64,000 bases of DNA. It comes from Paulinella micropora. Taxonomy: Eukaryota > Cercozoa > Imbricatea > Euglyphida. The DNA lies in NCBI GenBank assembly GCA_009731375.1, contig BJOX01000094.1:907404-971403 (forward strand). The letters are read 5' to 3'. Positions 41,236-53,193 of the stretch are shown here, one piece after another. The notes beneath the pieces are model-generated. The model did not search any database. It saw only the letters and a list, made by a program, of their open reading frames with translations, and was not told where the DNA came from. The position numbers and the translations under genes are program-made. How positions within the stretch are numbered: the stretch's first letter is position 1; each line of letters begins with the position of its first letter.

Positions 41236-42129
41236 ATGCTGCGTTTTTTGCTGCGTTTTCTTCAAGTTTCTTCGTTACTGGGTTACGCGGCGGTATGTTT
41301 ATATTATCAGTGTCAGAAAATCAAAAACACGATTGTCAGATCTAGATCTGAGGAGAACCGCGAGTGCACAAACACTTCTAGATGAGAACACATGACAGAA
41401 GCAACTACAACCAAGGGAAAGTAAATCGTGTGTGTGGCTTCCAGCAATCGATCGGAATCTGTTTGCCATTTGCAGTCAGGGAAAATCGCAAGCGCTGGCA
41501 AGTCTGGCAAGGAAGGTAGCGACAGCAAGGGCAAGGGTGATAGCGACAGCAAGGGCAAGGGCGATAGCGACAGTGGATGCTCCTGCGAAGGTTTCATGAA
41601 TTTCGTCTTCGATGAGGAGCCGCTCACCTGGAACCAGCACTATATGAAGGCCAAGCAGCGAGGCTGTGAGCTAGCTTCTCTGAATGATGCTTCCGAAACC
41701 TATCAGGCCGTGGCCGCTGCCGCCAATATTTTCAACACGTCCAAGAATTATGGCGACGGTGTGATAGCCATACACGCTGCTTGGACAGCCGGAGTTAGGA
41801 TCAGGTCACCTGTCCGTTATGAAGTGACAAAATAAATATTTGAGTTGAAACGGCATAAAATTGCTAAATTGGCTCAACATACTTTTGTTCTTGTTCTACA
41901 TGACACCGTCGTTTTAGGGCAAAGGGACAGGCTGACCCTTGGAAGTGGTCGGACGGGCAGCCCTACGGCAGCTACACCAACTGGAACTACAAGTAAAGCT
42001 TATGACCCTTACGCCATTTTTCCAAGTTCTCTCTCTTGCCCTTTTTCCTTCTTCCTTCTGTTACTTCGTCCTCCTTCCTTCTAAACTTCTCTCCGACACA
42101 CACTCACTCTCTCTCTCTCTTTCTTTCTT

Positions 42130-42160
<31 letters not shown>

Positions 42161-42476
42161 TCTTTCTTTCTTTCTTTCTTTCTTTCTCTCTCCCTCCCTG
42201 CCCTCTTCACTGTTCTTTCTTCCTTTTTCACCTTCCTTCTTGAATCCCACCCCGCTCATACATATGAATAAATATAAATGAAGATAATAATATGTATAAT
42301 TTGTTGATTACGTTTATGTTTATATATATACATATGTATATATATATAAATATATATATTATATTATATATATATATATGTGTGTGTGTATATATATATG
42401 TGTATATGTATATGTATATATATGTGTGTATATATATATATGTATATGTATATGTGTGTGTGTGTGTGTGAATGAG

Positions 42477-42521
<45 letters not shown>

Positions 42522-42535
42522 GAGAGAGAGAGATG

Positions 42536-42568
<33 letters not shown>

Positions 42569-42581
42569 GAGAGAGAGAAAG

Positions 42582-42630
<49 letters not shown>

Positions 42631-42767
42631 AAGAAATTCTATAAACTTTGGGTGAGTTTAGGTTGCCCTGTTGGCATTTATTGAAATTGCGATATCGTTT
42701 TTCATATATTTGATTTCGTTTTTCAAGTTGCATGGTGAGAATTTTCAGGCTGCTGGGAGGAGAGAGG

Positions 42768-42798
<31 letters not shown>

Positions 42799-43105
42799 AG
42801 ATAGAGAGAGGGAGAGAGAGAGAGAGATAAAGAGAGAGGTTGAGACAGCGGGGGGGGGGGGGGGNNNNNNNNNNTCGTCAAATATAACACCTGACTATAT
42901 TATTATGCATGTATGAAAAACATGAAGTACCTTTATTAAACTATCTAATTGATATTCTTGTTGTTGCAGCGAGCCCAGTGAGGGACGCTACTGCGCCAAA
43001 GAGAACATCTGCTATGAGAATCGAATTGTCATGCATGTCCTCAAGCAAAACATCGACATCGAAGGACCAAACGGCCCAGAAACGATTCGCCTGATGCCAG
43101 GTGCT

Positions 43106-43168
<63 letters not shown>

Positions 43169-43367
43169 CATAATACTACTTCTGCTGTCGTGTATTTGTT
43201 TTGCATTTTCTTGATTTATTGTTGTATGTATATGTTTGTATATATGTATGTTTCGTGTGTTCTGCTGATTGCCTGTAGGGGATTGGCACGATAATCCCTC
43301 TAGCATGTTTTTTGGTGGAATCTATAAGTGCTGCTATGAATATTCATGCACTGCCTCAGTTGCCTAG
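41236..43367 (+). CDS. Secreted C-type-lectin-like protein, five exons
   Basis: Exons 41236-41292, 41476-41804, 41918-41992, 42970-43100 and 43279-43367 join in phase to a 226-residue protein with GT-AG borders throughout. Exon 1 is a signal peptide (MLRFLLRFLQVSSLLGYAA). A Gly/Lys/Ser/Asp-rich spacer with repeats of SKGKGDSD follows. The lectin-like domain runs from CSCEGFMNFVFDEE through AKQRGCELASLND, WKWSDGQPYGSYTNWNYNEP and RYCA, to GDWHDNP and YKCCYEYSC, matching the CTLD order (Cys, WxDG, NW, EP, Cys, W.D, Cys). EPN-type calcium residues are not clearly kept: NEPS appears instead, so sugar binding is uncertain. Introns 3 and 4 hold AT, GA and CT microsatellites. Adhesion or recognition at the cell surface is the expected role. 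Confidence 0.85.
42103..42206. repeat. CT-rich intronic microsatellite
   Basis: CTCT and TTTC repeats inside intron 3 of the lectin-like gene. Confidence 0.9.
42316..42632. repeat. TA/TG then GA microsatellites
   Basis: TATATG and TG runs to 42468, then GA runs to 42627, inside intron 3 of the lectin-like gene. Confidence 0.9.
42755..42874. repeat. GA/GATA tract, G-run and 10-N gap
   Basis: GA and GATA repeats to 42838, a G-run, then N at 42865-42874, still in intron 3 of the lectin-like gene. Confidence 0.9.
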
Positions 43368-43479
43368 TACCAAGGCTTTCAACTCAAAAATATGGATGAA
43401 AAAAATATAAAAAAGAAAAAAGTCTACCACTGTATTAGTTGAATAGTAGTCATAAAAAATTTAATACATATATTATTAT

Positions 43480-43524
<45 letters not shown>

Positions 43525-44204
43525 NNNNNNNNNNTGCTTGCCTTTTGTGTACTGATGCATTTCAGTTCGTAGAGATGAAAAGGAGCATGATGCACTATCA
43601 TAGCAGAGTTTCTAAGCCTTCAGTCAAGGCGAACATCGCATAGGTATCCGTATCATAGTATAAGTCTGACTTCCGCCAAGAGACAGGCTGAAAGTTTGCG
43701 AACTGGGTGTGAGTTTGGATACAACCCCAAAGGGTAATTACACAACGAACTCTTATTAAAGATCTATATGGCTGCATTACTAGTCCTGACTCCAGAGAGC
43801 AGATGAAATACCAGTAAATAGCAGAGCGGTCACTCCGTTTATTTACGTAGATTTCTCCTTGTTGCAGACTTGGGTTGCCGCAAAGTACGAGCACGACTGA
43901 ACGTAGATTGTGAGTTTGTTGAGCGTGCGCAAAAGAACGGAGGCTGCTTGTAAAGCACTTGAAGGATGGCTTCAAGTCCAACTTCAATTGTAGTTCAAGC
44001 GTCCAGAATTTGCATTTGGAACTCTTATGATATTAATATAAACTTAGCAAGTCAAACCGTGGCATTGTTTTTCCGTTCACTCTTGTTACCTTGTCCACAA
44101 ATTTACCTCAACATGTGTGTTTCACAGGAAATCGGGGGAAAAGGTTATAGAGTGGGAAAAAGCAGCAATAGTTTGAAGTCATTTCTGAACGAAATCGAAC
44201 TTGA
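43368..44204. other. Non-coding stretch with poly-A tract and gap
   Basis: AT-rich 3' flank of the lectin-like gene, a run of about 40 A ending in a 10-N gap at 43525-43534, then unique sequence without a convincing gene. Confidence 0.5.
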
Positions 44205-45299
44205 AACTAGTTAGTGAAGTCGAAACGTCCGAGTGTGCAGAGGAGAATCTAACGGGCCGGTCAAAAACAATGAAAAGCCGGTCGGCCAACGGTAGTGATT
44301 TTGGCCTGTCACCTCGTTAAAGTGCTCAGTCTGATAACTCCCCCCCCCCCCCCCCCCCCCCCCCCGCTNNNNNNNNNNAACATGATTAGTGACTAACTAT
44401 GGGTCAGTGACTCGTGACTTGTCTCGCTAAAAAAAGGAAAAGGAGAAAAGAGCCTCGGAAAGACTGGTCTCGGAGGCTTTAAACCACAGGGGAAGATGAA
44501 AAAGAAGTGTGTCGATGTGTAGCGCACTGTTGCAGACGGAGATCAGCCGGGGCCGGATATCGGGATGCGGAAGCGGGACTGAGCCTGTGTGACAATGGAA
44601 GCGCAGTAGCGATGCGTTGATATCGGGGAGCTGACGTCGAGCCGTAGGAAGTTGAAGCTAGGTGGCATGTATCGCACCGTGGCAACAGAGTGAGAACGGC
44701 GACCATAAAGGGAATGCTTGGGACTCCCGATATATCGTAATCAATCAACCAATAATGAAGTGTTGGAAAAGCAGTTTATCAACTTCTTTTCGAATGCAAG
44801 TATCCGAAATCTATTTCAAAAATTTTTTAAGGCAATTATCATTAAGTTCTCCCCAAGCCGATGTAACATTAAGAGGTTGCCGGGGGAGGGGTTCCCATTC
44901 TGTAGACACAATTAGTCTTTATTTAGACAGAAGGAAACTGAACCCAACACGGGCTCAATCAAATTGAACTATCTACCCGCCTAAACTTGAATAAAGAAAA
45001 AACATATGAGTAAATAGGTAAAGCAATGATCAGTCCTATAAAGGAACTGACTGCCACCAATACCAGAAGTATGAATAACTATGTAAAACATGTAGAGGCC
45101 GATATGACTAAATACTATATTAATAAATTGTCCATTGCTCCCCCTATTTAGGAATAGCGGCCGATATGAGCCAACATAGTAAATGTCATAACGCCAGACA
45201 ACAGCCAAACAAGGTAATTAATAAAATATAGTCACCACTCCAACAGCAAAACCTAAACACATCGTTAAGCATTAAGTACATCAACCTAAAGACCAAAGA

Positions 45300-45773
45300 C
45301 TTATCGTCTGTGGATTCGCCGTGGCTGATGCCCGGGTGCAGAGTGGGAGTTCCAAGTGTACTGGAGGAGTTCTCGCCGTATCATATCTGCGGGATACTTA
45401 TCTGGGTGCGGGTGACTCGGAATGACACGCTTTGGCCGGTGGCCGAGATTGCCCGCTATATCTCAAAACCGGAGGAGTTCCCCTTTCAAGAGGCGGAACA
45501 GGTGATGCGTTACCTTCAGGGTACGGCCAGGCGGGGAATCCGGTTCTCCTGACATCATATCCTGATGCAAATTGGAAGGGAGATTGGGGCGATCGACGCG
45601 CCCGACTCGCGGTGATCCACTTCATGCTAGGGGGTTCGGTGAACCCGGTGTGCATGAAACGCACCATCACGGTGGAACTACCGAAGCCGCGTGGACCGCG
45701 GCAAGGAAAGGCGGGAGAAGCTGTTAGCAAAGCAGCAGGATCTGCAAGCGGAGGCGGTAGGGACGTTGCCGCC

Positions 45774-45843
<70 letters not shown>

Positions 45844-45867
45844 TAGTTTTGCCACGGCGTTGAGGGA

Positions 45868-45903
<36 letters not shown>

Positions 45904-46322
45904 TAGCAGAGGAAAAGATGCCGGAGGGTCATGTACGAATGGAGGCGCCTCCGGAAGAATCGACCTGCGAGGCCGAGATCTACGCGCTGGACGCGTGTCT
46001 ACATGGTCAGGAGAAGATAGCAAACTTCATCAATGGGATCGCAGGAAGAAAAGTGGCCAAGGATATGGCCAAGCAAGGGTGGGGGAAACCACCTGTGGTA
46101 TACAAAGACAACAAGGGAGCCATTGATCTGGCTACAACCAACATTTACCGGCAGAAATTAGATCACATTGATCTGCGCTACGCGTATGTCAACGCCATGA
46201 TCCTGGCAGGGAAGTCGATGTTGGAGAAAATTGGTTCCGCAGACAACTATGGTGATGTCAACACTAAGCGGCAGCGGGGACCAAAGTACTCGAAATTGAT
46301 CGAGAGGATTGCGCAACAGTGA
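45300..46322 (+). pseudogene. Copia RNase H fragment, interrupted by GA microsatellites
   Basis: Blocks in successive frames match the end of a copia polyprotein: LWPVAEIARYISKPEE then [58 protein letters not shown]; and VYKDNKGAIDLATTN then DHIDLRYAYVN. GA runs at 45777-45840 and 45864-45900 sit inside the coding sequence, and the frame changes, so it is dead. The frame ends at 46322. AAGGGGGAGCTTGG near 46379 could be its polypurine tract. Confidence 0.85.
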
Positions 46323-47223
46323 TCTGTGAGGCACATGATAGGACCTTTTGTGTTGTGAGAGTTGGTATTAATGCCATCAAGGGGGAGCTTGGGAAGTGAA
46401 TTAGGTGATGGGATTAATACAACCGGTATATACGTTAGTTAATATTAATAGTTCATAGTATGGAAAAAGTGATATTTACTGGTGTGGGTGGCATTGGTGG
46501 CACCAATGCCAATATGCCCTGTATGGATACCTTTATTTTATGACTTAGTGACCTGCATCAACTGTTTCGTTTGTTTGGCAGGCTTTTGTCTGTATTGATT
46601 GAATGACCTATTAAAGGACGTTTGGAGCTGGTTAGATAGTCAACTGGGGACGCCTGGGAGACGTTAAACCGGCTTCTAATACCCTCTATACTGTTCAACT
46701 TCTTAAGTTTCCTATGCGGACTGGCACCGGAAAAAGCGGTCCGATGCTAGTGAAATAAAGTGTAGATATGGGGGGAAATGCAATAGTTAACATTTTCTAA
46801 AAAGCTCAGAACCGGTAAACGGCCCGAAATAAATTGATCAGAGTCTGTTAACAGCCTGGCAGTTGAAAACGTAACTTAGTACTTGAACAAGTACAAGTTA
46901 TGACAGTTGATAAATAAACGGAAAAATGAAGTAACGGAACTAAAAATCATAGTAGAAGTGTAAAATTGAACGGTATTAATATAAACCAGGCTTGAAGAAA
47001 GTTAACACAATATTGATAATTCGTTCTGGTACTGTCACTGTATTTATTCCGATAGCTCCACCCCCCCCCCCCAAGACCATAACAGTAGGTTGGAGTTGCG
47101 ATCGAAACGAATCGTAACAGATGATTGACCGATAGATATGTGAATAAGTATAAAAAGAAAATGGATCAAAAAGATTGCAGATGTAGATCAATGCTCAATT
47201 ATGTGCGTGCGTATATGTGTCAT
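46323..47223. other. Non-coding stretch downstream of the copia fragment
   Basis: Probably a degraded 3' UTR or LTR, with a C-run near 47060. No gene seen. Confidence 0.4.
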
Positions 47224-47622
47224 ATCAGACTGAGCACTTTAACGACCGGCCAAAATTACTACCGTTGACTTTTCACTGTTTTTGACCGGCCCGTTAGATT
47301 CTCCTCTGCACGACGTTTCGACTTCACTAACTAGTTAAAACTAAAGTCTGATAAGTTTGTCGAAAGAAACTTTAATGTTATAATTACATGAACAAGGTCG
47401 CTCGAACGAGCAGAGGGGGTATGGCGTATAAGATCTAAAATGTTCAGTCACTCCGTTCGGGCCAGCAAGCTATTAATATATTGCATTCCGCTTGTTCAGT
47501 TTGAACTTAGCGGTGCTTAACCTTTTTGCTTACAGCTGAGCCCGCGGACTTTCTCGCAAAAGGACGGGTGGGAGCCTCGGAAAGAGTTAGGGAGTGGAGG
47601 GTGGGAAACAATATTACGGAAC

Positions 47623-47818
47623 TGTTAGACTACTGTTGTTAATAAAGCAATCTATGATAGCTACTATACTCTCAACACAGTACAACAACTTTAATGAGAA
47701 AAGGCACCAACAGACGCGCCACGTAACTTGACTAGCCGGATCATAAGTAATGGCTCTATCGACACCGTTACTCTGACACGGCCGGTCCATAACTATTAAT
47801 TAATTATTAGTTCCAACA
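47623..47818 (-). repeat. 3' LTR of the copia element
   Basis: 196 bp, TGTTAGACTACTG...TTCCAACA on the plus strand, about 95% identical to 56963-57158. Confidence 0.92.
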
Positions 47819-47828
47819 CTCCCCCTGG
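47819..47828 (-). other. Polypurine tract
   Basis: CCAGGGGGAG on the minus strand, directly before the 3' LTR. It fixes the orientation of the element and would prime plus-strand synthesis. Confidence 0.75.
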
Positions 47829-48977
47829 AACAAAGTAAATTAATATTAAGTTGCTGCCGTTCCTAATTAAGTTACGTCTCCTATTACTATTTTGTGAAAC
47901 ATTAGAAAACACAAACTCAAAACATATTCTCTTACCCTCAGTCTCTCCGAGAAGTAATGTTGGGGTTGGCTACCCTCCTATCCACAGCGAGTACGTATCG
48001 ACTAGAGTACGTAACAAGGCACTGGACCTGTGGTATATTCGGGCCTACCCAACGAGAAGAGGATTAACTCCCTACTCACCCTGTCTCGCAAATGAGTAAG
48101 AGAAATATGTGAAAATTACATACATATGGATCATATAAGAATACAGAGATATGATAATAACTTCAAAATAAGTAATAACATAAATATGTGATAAATATAT
48201 GAAATATATATACGTGTACATATAATATATATTCACATATGATCATAAGATGAAAACTAAAACTTGGAAGCGCTTCCCGTAAGGGGGTATATAAAAGTAA
48301 CAAAAGTAATATAATATATATCACAAATACAAATATCTGTAATTATCAGCGGGTCTGGGGGTCGGGTAGATGCCCGGGGCCTATCAAGACATATAGTCTG
48401 ATCAATCGCCCTTCGTCTACCACTCCACCCCCAAGTTGGCCTCTTATCGATTTTTATGTATATAGTGTGATTACAAAGGGTTTTCAGCATTTGAGCAATA
48501 CAATCTATAAGGTAGTGCGTGTTGCCGAGCTTACACCAGCACGGGAACACGCACATACTTAGTAAGTTTCCGGGGCCCGAATCAGCCTTCGCCGCGGCGC
48601 TTCTCATCCTCCCCCTCGACTTTGTAAAATTATGCAACTGAATGGTTATTACAACTTAACGGGGGGGGGGGGGGGGGGNNNNNNNNNNGAAAGGTGAAAG
48701 TCCAGGCATGTCATGCCTCTTCTCCTATAAGGAGGTACGACGTCACTGGGCGCGCGTTGAATCATGCTCGCGCTCAACTCACCTATATCACTCCCCTCAA
48801 TATGTACAGTATGCGAGAAATATAGTATACGAGAATTAATACAATCCGCTTCTGAAAATATAATTATAAATGATCATAGCATGAATAGTTATGCGGGAAA
48901 TATTAATACAATCCGCTTCTGAAAATATAATTATAAATGATCATAGCATGAATATTTACGCGGGAAATACCCGGTAC
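47829..48977 (-). other. 3' untranslated region of the copia element
   Basis: No coding sequence. It contains a G-run with a 10-N gap (48679-48688), AT-rich stretches and a tandem duplication at 48835-48968. Confidence 0.55.
48835..48968. repeat. Two tandem copies of a 67-bp unit
   Basis: ACAATCCGCTTCTGAAAATA begins at 48841 and again at 48908, with almost identical following sequence to GCATGAAT. Confidence 0.85.
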
Positions 48978-49943
48978 TTACAACGCGACTTTAACATCAA
49001 ACTTTGCGAGAAATTCTTTCACCAACTTCACCGAGATTTGGTCAGCCAGGTAATTGAATTTCTCGTACGTAAAATTTATTTTGGTAAATAAATCCGCGAT
49101 GTTTTCCTCCGTCGGTACCCGGAACAACTTGAGAACTCCCTTCTTAACCAACTTTTCGAGCAGGTGGTACCTGACATCGATATGTTTGGTTCTGGACTCC
49201 CCTAACCCCCTTTCTGAGAGGATGATAGTCCCCTCATTGTCCTCGAACAAGGGGGTGAAACCTCTTACGGGCAAACCGATGTCACGGAGGGACTGTCTTA
49301 AAGCAAGCAACTCCCTTACTGCTTCGTTAGCGGATACGGTCTCCGATTCAAGGGTAGATTGAGCTATAACAGTTTGAAGTTTAGAGAACCATGCCACCGG
49401 TGCCCCGTTGAAGAGAAAGATATACCCGGAACGGGACTTCCTTGTAACTTTTCTCCTGCAACTTAACCTGAGTCGACGTATCCCACGAGGGGGTGTTCGT
49501 CTATCAGTTTTTCGACATTGGCGATATATAACGGGGACATTGAAAGCATTGACTTCTGTGGCTTCACATGAGTAAAGCTCAAGTGCCTTTTCTGCGGCCG
49601 ATGGTCCTTCGGCCGGTCTCCATGATTTAGGGGGTTTGGGGACAAAGAACCCTTCAGTCAACATCTTGACTAACCTCCTATCACCCCGTTTGAAATATAG
49701 GGCTCTCGGGGTCAGCAACCATAGAAACATACGGTGAACCATGGCATAAGATATTGCAGGGGATGGGACTTGCTGTTTTGCAGCTATACTCAAAGGACAG
49801 ATCAAGAGAGGGCGGGTGTGAACAGCAAGGAAGATAAGCATGCCAATCAAACATCTGAGGTCATATTTGAGCAAACGGTGACCAACTTTCAGGGGGGCTG
49901 GGTTTTCTGAGGTGAAGGGGGTTTCAGCAGGCACCTGCTTCAT
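48978..49943 (-). pseudogene. Copia reverse transcriptase C-terminus and RNase H
   Basis: One open stretch of 321 codons ending at 48978. SRSGYIFLFNGAPVAWFSK then QSTLESETVSANEAV holds RNase H acidic residues, LFEDNEGTIILSERG the next Asp, and TKHIDVRYHLLEKLV then ENIADLFTKI the typical copia end. The preceding part aligns with the RT thumb/connection. It is intact in itself, but its upstream partner is in another frame. Confidence 0.88.
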
Positions 49944-50760
49944 ATAATCTAACTCACCTAAAATGAGAAATTCATATTTTCGTTAATGCAGTAAAATCCC
50001 TTTCTCAGATTGGACAATCTGGATGTTCTTGAATTCCGTGGCCTTCCCTAAGCTTTTGCACCTGAAACCATGCTTCTTCATGCTCTCTACAAGACTTATG
50101 TGTTTGGATTCATCAGCAGCATGCAGTCCATCATCTACATGAAAAGAGAGAAGCTGCGCCCCCGGGTTTTGAGAGAGAAGGTTTTGTTTGGCTCCTCCGG
50201 AAGGCCCTTTATGGTCATCCTGAGGCGGGGAGATTATGGTATGATTTGATGTTAAAGGAGTTAGTCGGAAAGCAAGCTTTTATTACTTTCTCCCTTGACC
50301 GGGCTTCTTTTATCAATCATGCCAAGGACCCCATAAGTAGGGGGGGGGGGGGTTTACATAGATGTCATAAGGCATTTTGGCATGTAAGTATGCGGTGGTG
50401 AAGTCAATTAACCACAAGTCTATTCCGAAGCAGGCAGCATAGGCAATTATAAGGAGGATAGTGCGATGGTGAGCGGTAGGTGAGTATGTGCGTTTGGGAT
50501 CATATTGCAATCCCGCTTTCAGAGATCCCCCCTTAGGGTGATTCTAGCTTTATGATATTCGTCGCTCGTTCCCTGTTGCTTAACAGTGTCTATCCATTTT
50601 AGAGGAATAATATTAATGGGAGTGCCTGACTTTCTCGCCTCGCTCTCTTCTCTCCATTCAAATGCTTTGAGCTCCTCTTGCTGCCTGACTTCTGTCTCTC
50701 TCGCTTGTCTTCTATCTTTCGGCTTCTGCACGACGGGAAATTCTGGCATTTGCTCGGTGA
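49944..50760 (-). pseudogene. Copia reverse transcriptase N-terminal and palm region
   Basis: Fragments in several frames. PINIIPLKWIDTVKQQG then HKARITLRGD (50749-50519) is the start of RVT_2. TYSPTAHHRTILLIIAYAAC then DLWLIDFTTAYLHAKMPY (about 50500-50350) includes the first catalytic Asp. FHVDDGLHAADESK at about 50145-50105 holds the catalytic VDD, with His where copia usually has Tyr. A G-run at 50341 breaks the frame. Confidence 0.8.
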
Positions 50761-50936
50761 CCAGACAATAATTGATTCTCTCTTCTTTCGCACAGACAGA
50801 GATATGTTTATTTCTGGTTCTCCCGTGGATTACGTTCTCCTGATAAATGTTTCCTTGCTCATGAGATCTCCATCCCGGGGGATGTTTGTCCTTCTCCGTA
50901 GCTATCTTAACTCTCTCCCCCTCGGCTTGGCCGAAA

Positions 50937-51317
50937 TCACTGGTTACATTGGGGTCGTGGCGTGCCGGTTCGATAATAGCCTGCGGTACAAGAGAAGGGG
51001 GGGGCCGCTCCCCCTGAAATCTCGTACTTTAAGATTTCAGAATCTATTATTTTCTCCGTAACGCCATCATCAAACTTAACGTTGTGGGCTGGGAATCGTT
51101 TATTTCTCCTGACAACCGGGGCAGTCGGGGCAAGAGTAACTCCCTTCCGCAAAGTAGAATCCCACTTACCTCCATAAGTGGATTTAGCCCACTCTTCCCC
51201 GAAAGCCCGTGCCGGGATCTGGACGATTTTCCCAGACAAAATGACTTTAAGCTTTGGTTTTCTCCCCCTCTTTCCCACTACCTTGACACCCTTCTCCCCC
51301 TGATTCATGCTCCCCAT
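50937..51317 (-). pseudogene. Copia linker between integrase and reverse transcriptase
   Basis: Basic segment, KVVGKRGRKPKLKVILSGKI then FGEEWAKSTYGGKWDSTLRK, continuing to RRNKRFPAHNVKFDDG. It lies between integrase C-terminus and RT. It may be a chromatin-targeting tail; not a named domain. Confidence 0.5.
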
Positions 51318-51531
51318 ATCCCGTGAAGACGGAGTAGGGAAATAAGGTCAGGGAGATTACTGAAATCGTAACTTTGGGCATCGTTTACGTCACTATCGCC
51401 TGCAACGATCACCGAATCGTCATCACTTTCAGGTCCTTTCGGAGATGTCATAGACGTAATGGGAGCACTTTCGGTACTTTCACTATTGCTAGCAGCAGCT
51501 ACGGCAGGTGAGGTAGATGTACTAGGTGTAG

Positions 51532-51978
51532 TTACAGGTACGTCAAAGCTAACATTCTCTTTTGGTGGTGTGTTAACTGGGGGCAGAACAGCAGAGGGTG
51601 TGGTCGATTTCCATCCGACCGAAACATACCCTCATCTGCTGTTCTTTCGAGGTTTTTGGAGGCCTCTCGTTTACCCAGTCTCCATACATCGAACATAACA
51701 TCCCGGACATTACCGTGTATTATGCGCGCGACGGGATCATAAACACGATAATACCCGGTATTACGTTCGTAACCTAAAAAGATAACTTTCTTTCCTCTCT
51801 CGCCTCTCCCCCGCTGAGCCTTAACCTTCATCACTGCAGCGCAACCAGTGGGGCGAAGGTGGTGTAGGTATGGTTTCCGGCGGTGAATGACTTCGAAAGG
51901 GGACTTACCCTTAAAGGGTCCTTTGGCTATCGGGAGGAGGTTGTTAATATAAGTGGCGTTTCTTCCATCTCCGTCCAA
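51532..51978 (-). pseudogene. Copia integrase C-terminal part
   Basis: NATYINNLLPIAKGPFKGKS, then PFEVIHRRKPYLHHLRPTGC and KKVIFLGYERNTGYYRVYDP follow the copia integrase pattern (YL.NR.P......P.E...G..P....LR.FGC, and FLGY....GYR..). The rest of the catalytic core lies in other frames between this and 52811. Confidence 0.85.
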
Positions 51979-52090
51979 ATTTTTGGAGGGAGCTCGGCAT
52001 CGCTAAGCATCGCCCTAGCAGGCCCACCGTTGGTTTGGTGGGACCTCTCTATCTTTGAGACTGCCTGTTTCTCCGCGGTTGAAGCCTCAA

Positions 52091-53193
52091 TTAAGATAGG
52101 CTGATTAACATTAACTCACTCCTGAAAGGCATCATATCGACCATATTCTTGGTCACCGGTAATAAATTTGACTTTCCGGTTTGTATGTCATTCAAAAAAA
52201 GCAACGGCCTTAATAAAACACGGAAAAAATTCATTCTTATGACGTAAATAATAGTGACTGTCGAGATCGAAATTTGAAGCCAGACATTTGACCGTAAATT
52301 TGTATCGCTTACCATCCCATGATATCGTATTCCACCATCCTTGTGTGTCCATTGAGATATGAACCCCGGAATGACGTTCAACAATGTGATGGTTTTTGTG
52401 GAAATGAGGTGCTTTCTTTATCTTATTCCTTAAGCAGTACTCACACTTCATAATCCTTTCTCGCCATCCTATCCCTATCTTCACCCCCATATAGTGAGCC
52501 ATTCTTTCCATAGCCTTTACCCCTCTATGTTTACACATTCGGTGGAAGACGGTGGCGTGTATATGCTCACTATGTGTGGGTCGGACAACAGGATTTAACG
52601 CTTTTGACATTCGGCAACCAACATCATGTTCTTGAGTTCGTGAGGTGTGCGAACATACATCATTTGGCATGACCAAACAACAAACCAAACTCTGTGAACA
52701 ATTCTCACCCTTCTCCGTATTTGTTTCGCAAGACAACGGGACATATGATTTATTGTCTCGACACCCCTCACATAAACATGGGACATCATTGCAACATACA
52801 TCATTGTACACTGAAGGGTTGTTGGTTGTGTAGGACGGCGAGGGTGAAGTCAGAATGTGACGGTAGATGACGATGATCCCTCTTTCTCTACCTTCACATT
52901 CTGCTTTTCGAGGGGGACTGGTTCGTATCGTTGATTTGGGTCTAGAGGGGACATTCCCGGGGGATCAAGACGAACAGGTTGTTGGGCAAAGATCTGCCCC
53001 TAAATACAATCTGTTCTTCATCGATACGGATTGGGGGCTTGAGCACAAGCACCTGGTTGTTTTGATGGACTACCGCCAGTCCTTGTTTCAAGCAAGCCGA
53101 AGTGGCGACTAAACCGTAACTCAAGTGGGGGTTGTATGTCGTGTGTGAATCATACACCTGAACCGGTTCTCCGTTTGCTCCAGAGAGTTGCAT
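52091..53193 (-). pseudogene. Copia post-protease segment, GAG-pre-integrase and integrase start
   Basis: 53193-52942 encodes a beta-rich stretch typical after the copia protease. 52811-52188 includes VFHRMCKHRGVKAMERMAHY then CEYCLRNKIKKAPH, the H..H..C..C zinc-binding GAG-pre-integrase motif, and HSGVHISMDTQGWWNTISWD with the first catalytic Asp of the integrase core. The frame changes near 52900 and after 52188. Confidence 0.78.

Larger units (their letters stand above)
44205..47336. mobile_element. 3.1-kb unit bounded by imperfect inverted repeats
   Basis: 44205-44335 is matched in inverted orientation by 47224-47336. Shared segments include AACTAGTTAGTGAAGTCGAA, GTTAGATTCTCCTCTGCA (inverted in the left arm) and ATCAGACTGAGCACTTTAACG. 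The interior holds a C-run with a gap (44369-44378), non-coding sequence and the plus-strand copia fragment. It may be a DNA transposon, a foldback element or an inverted duplication; no transposase is present. Confidence 0.55.
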
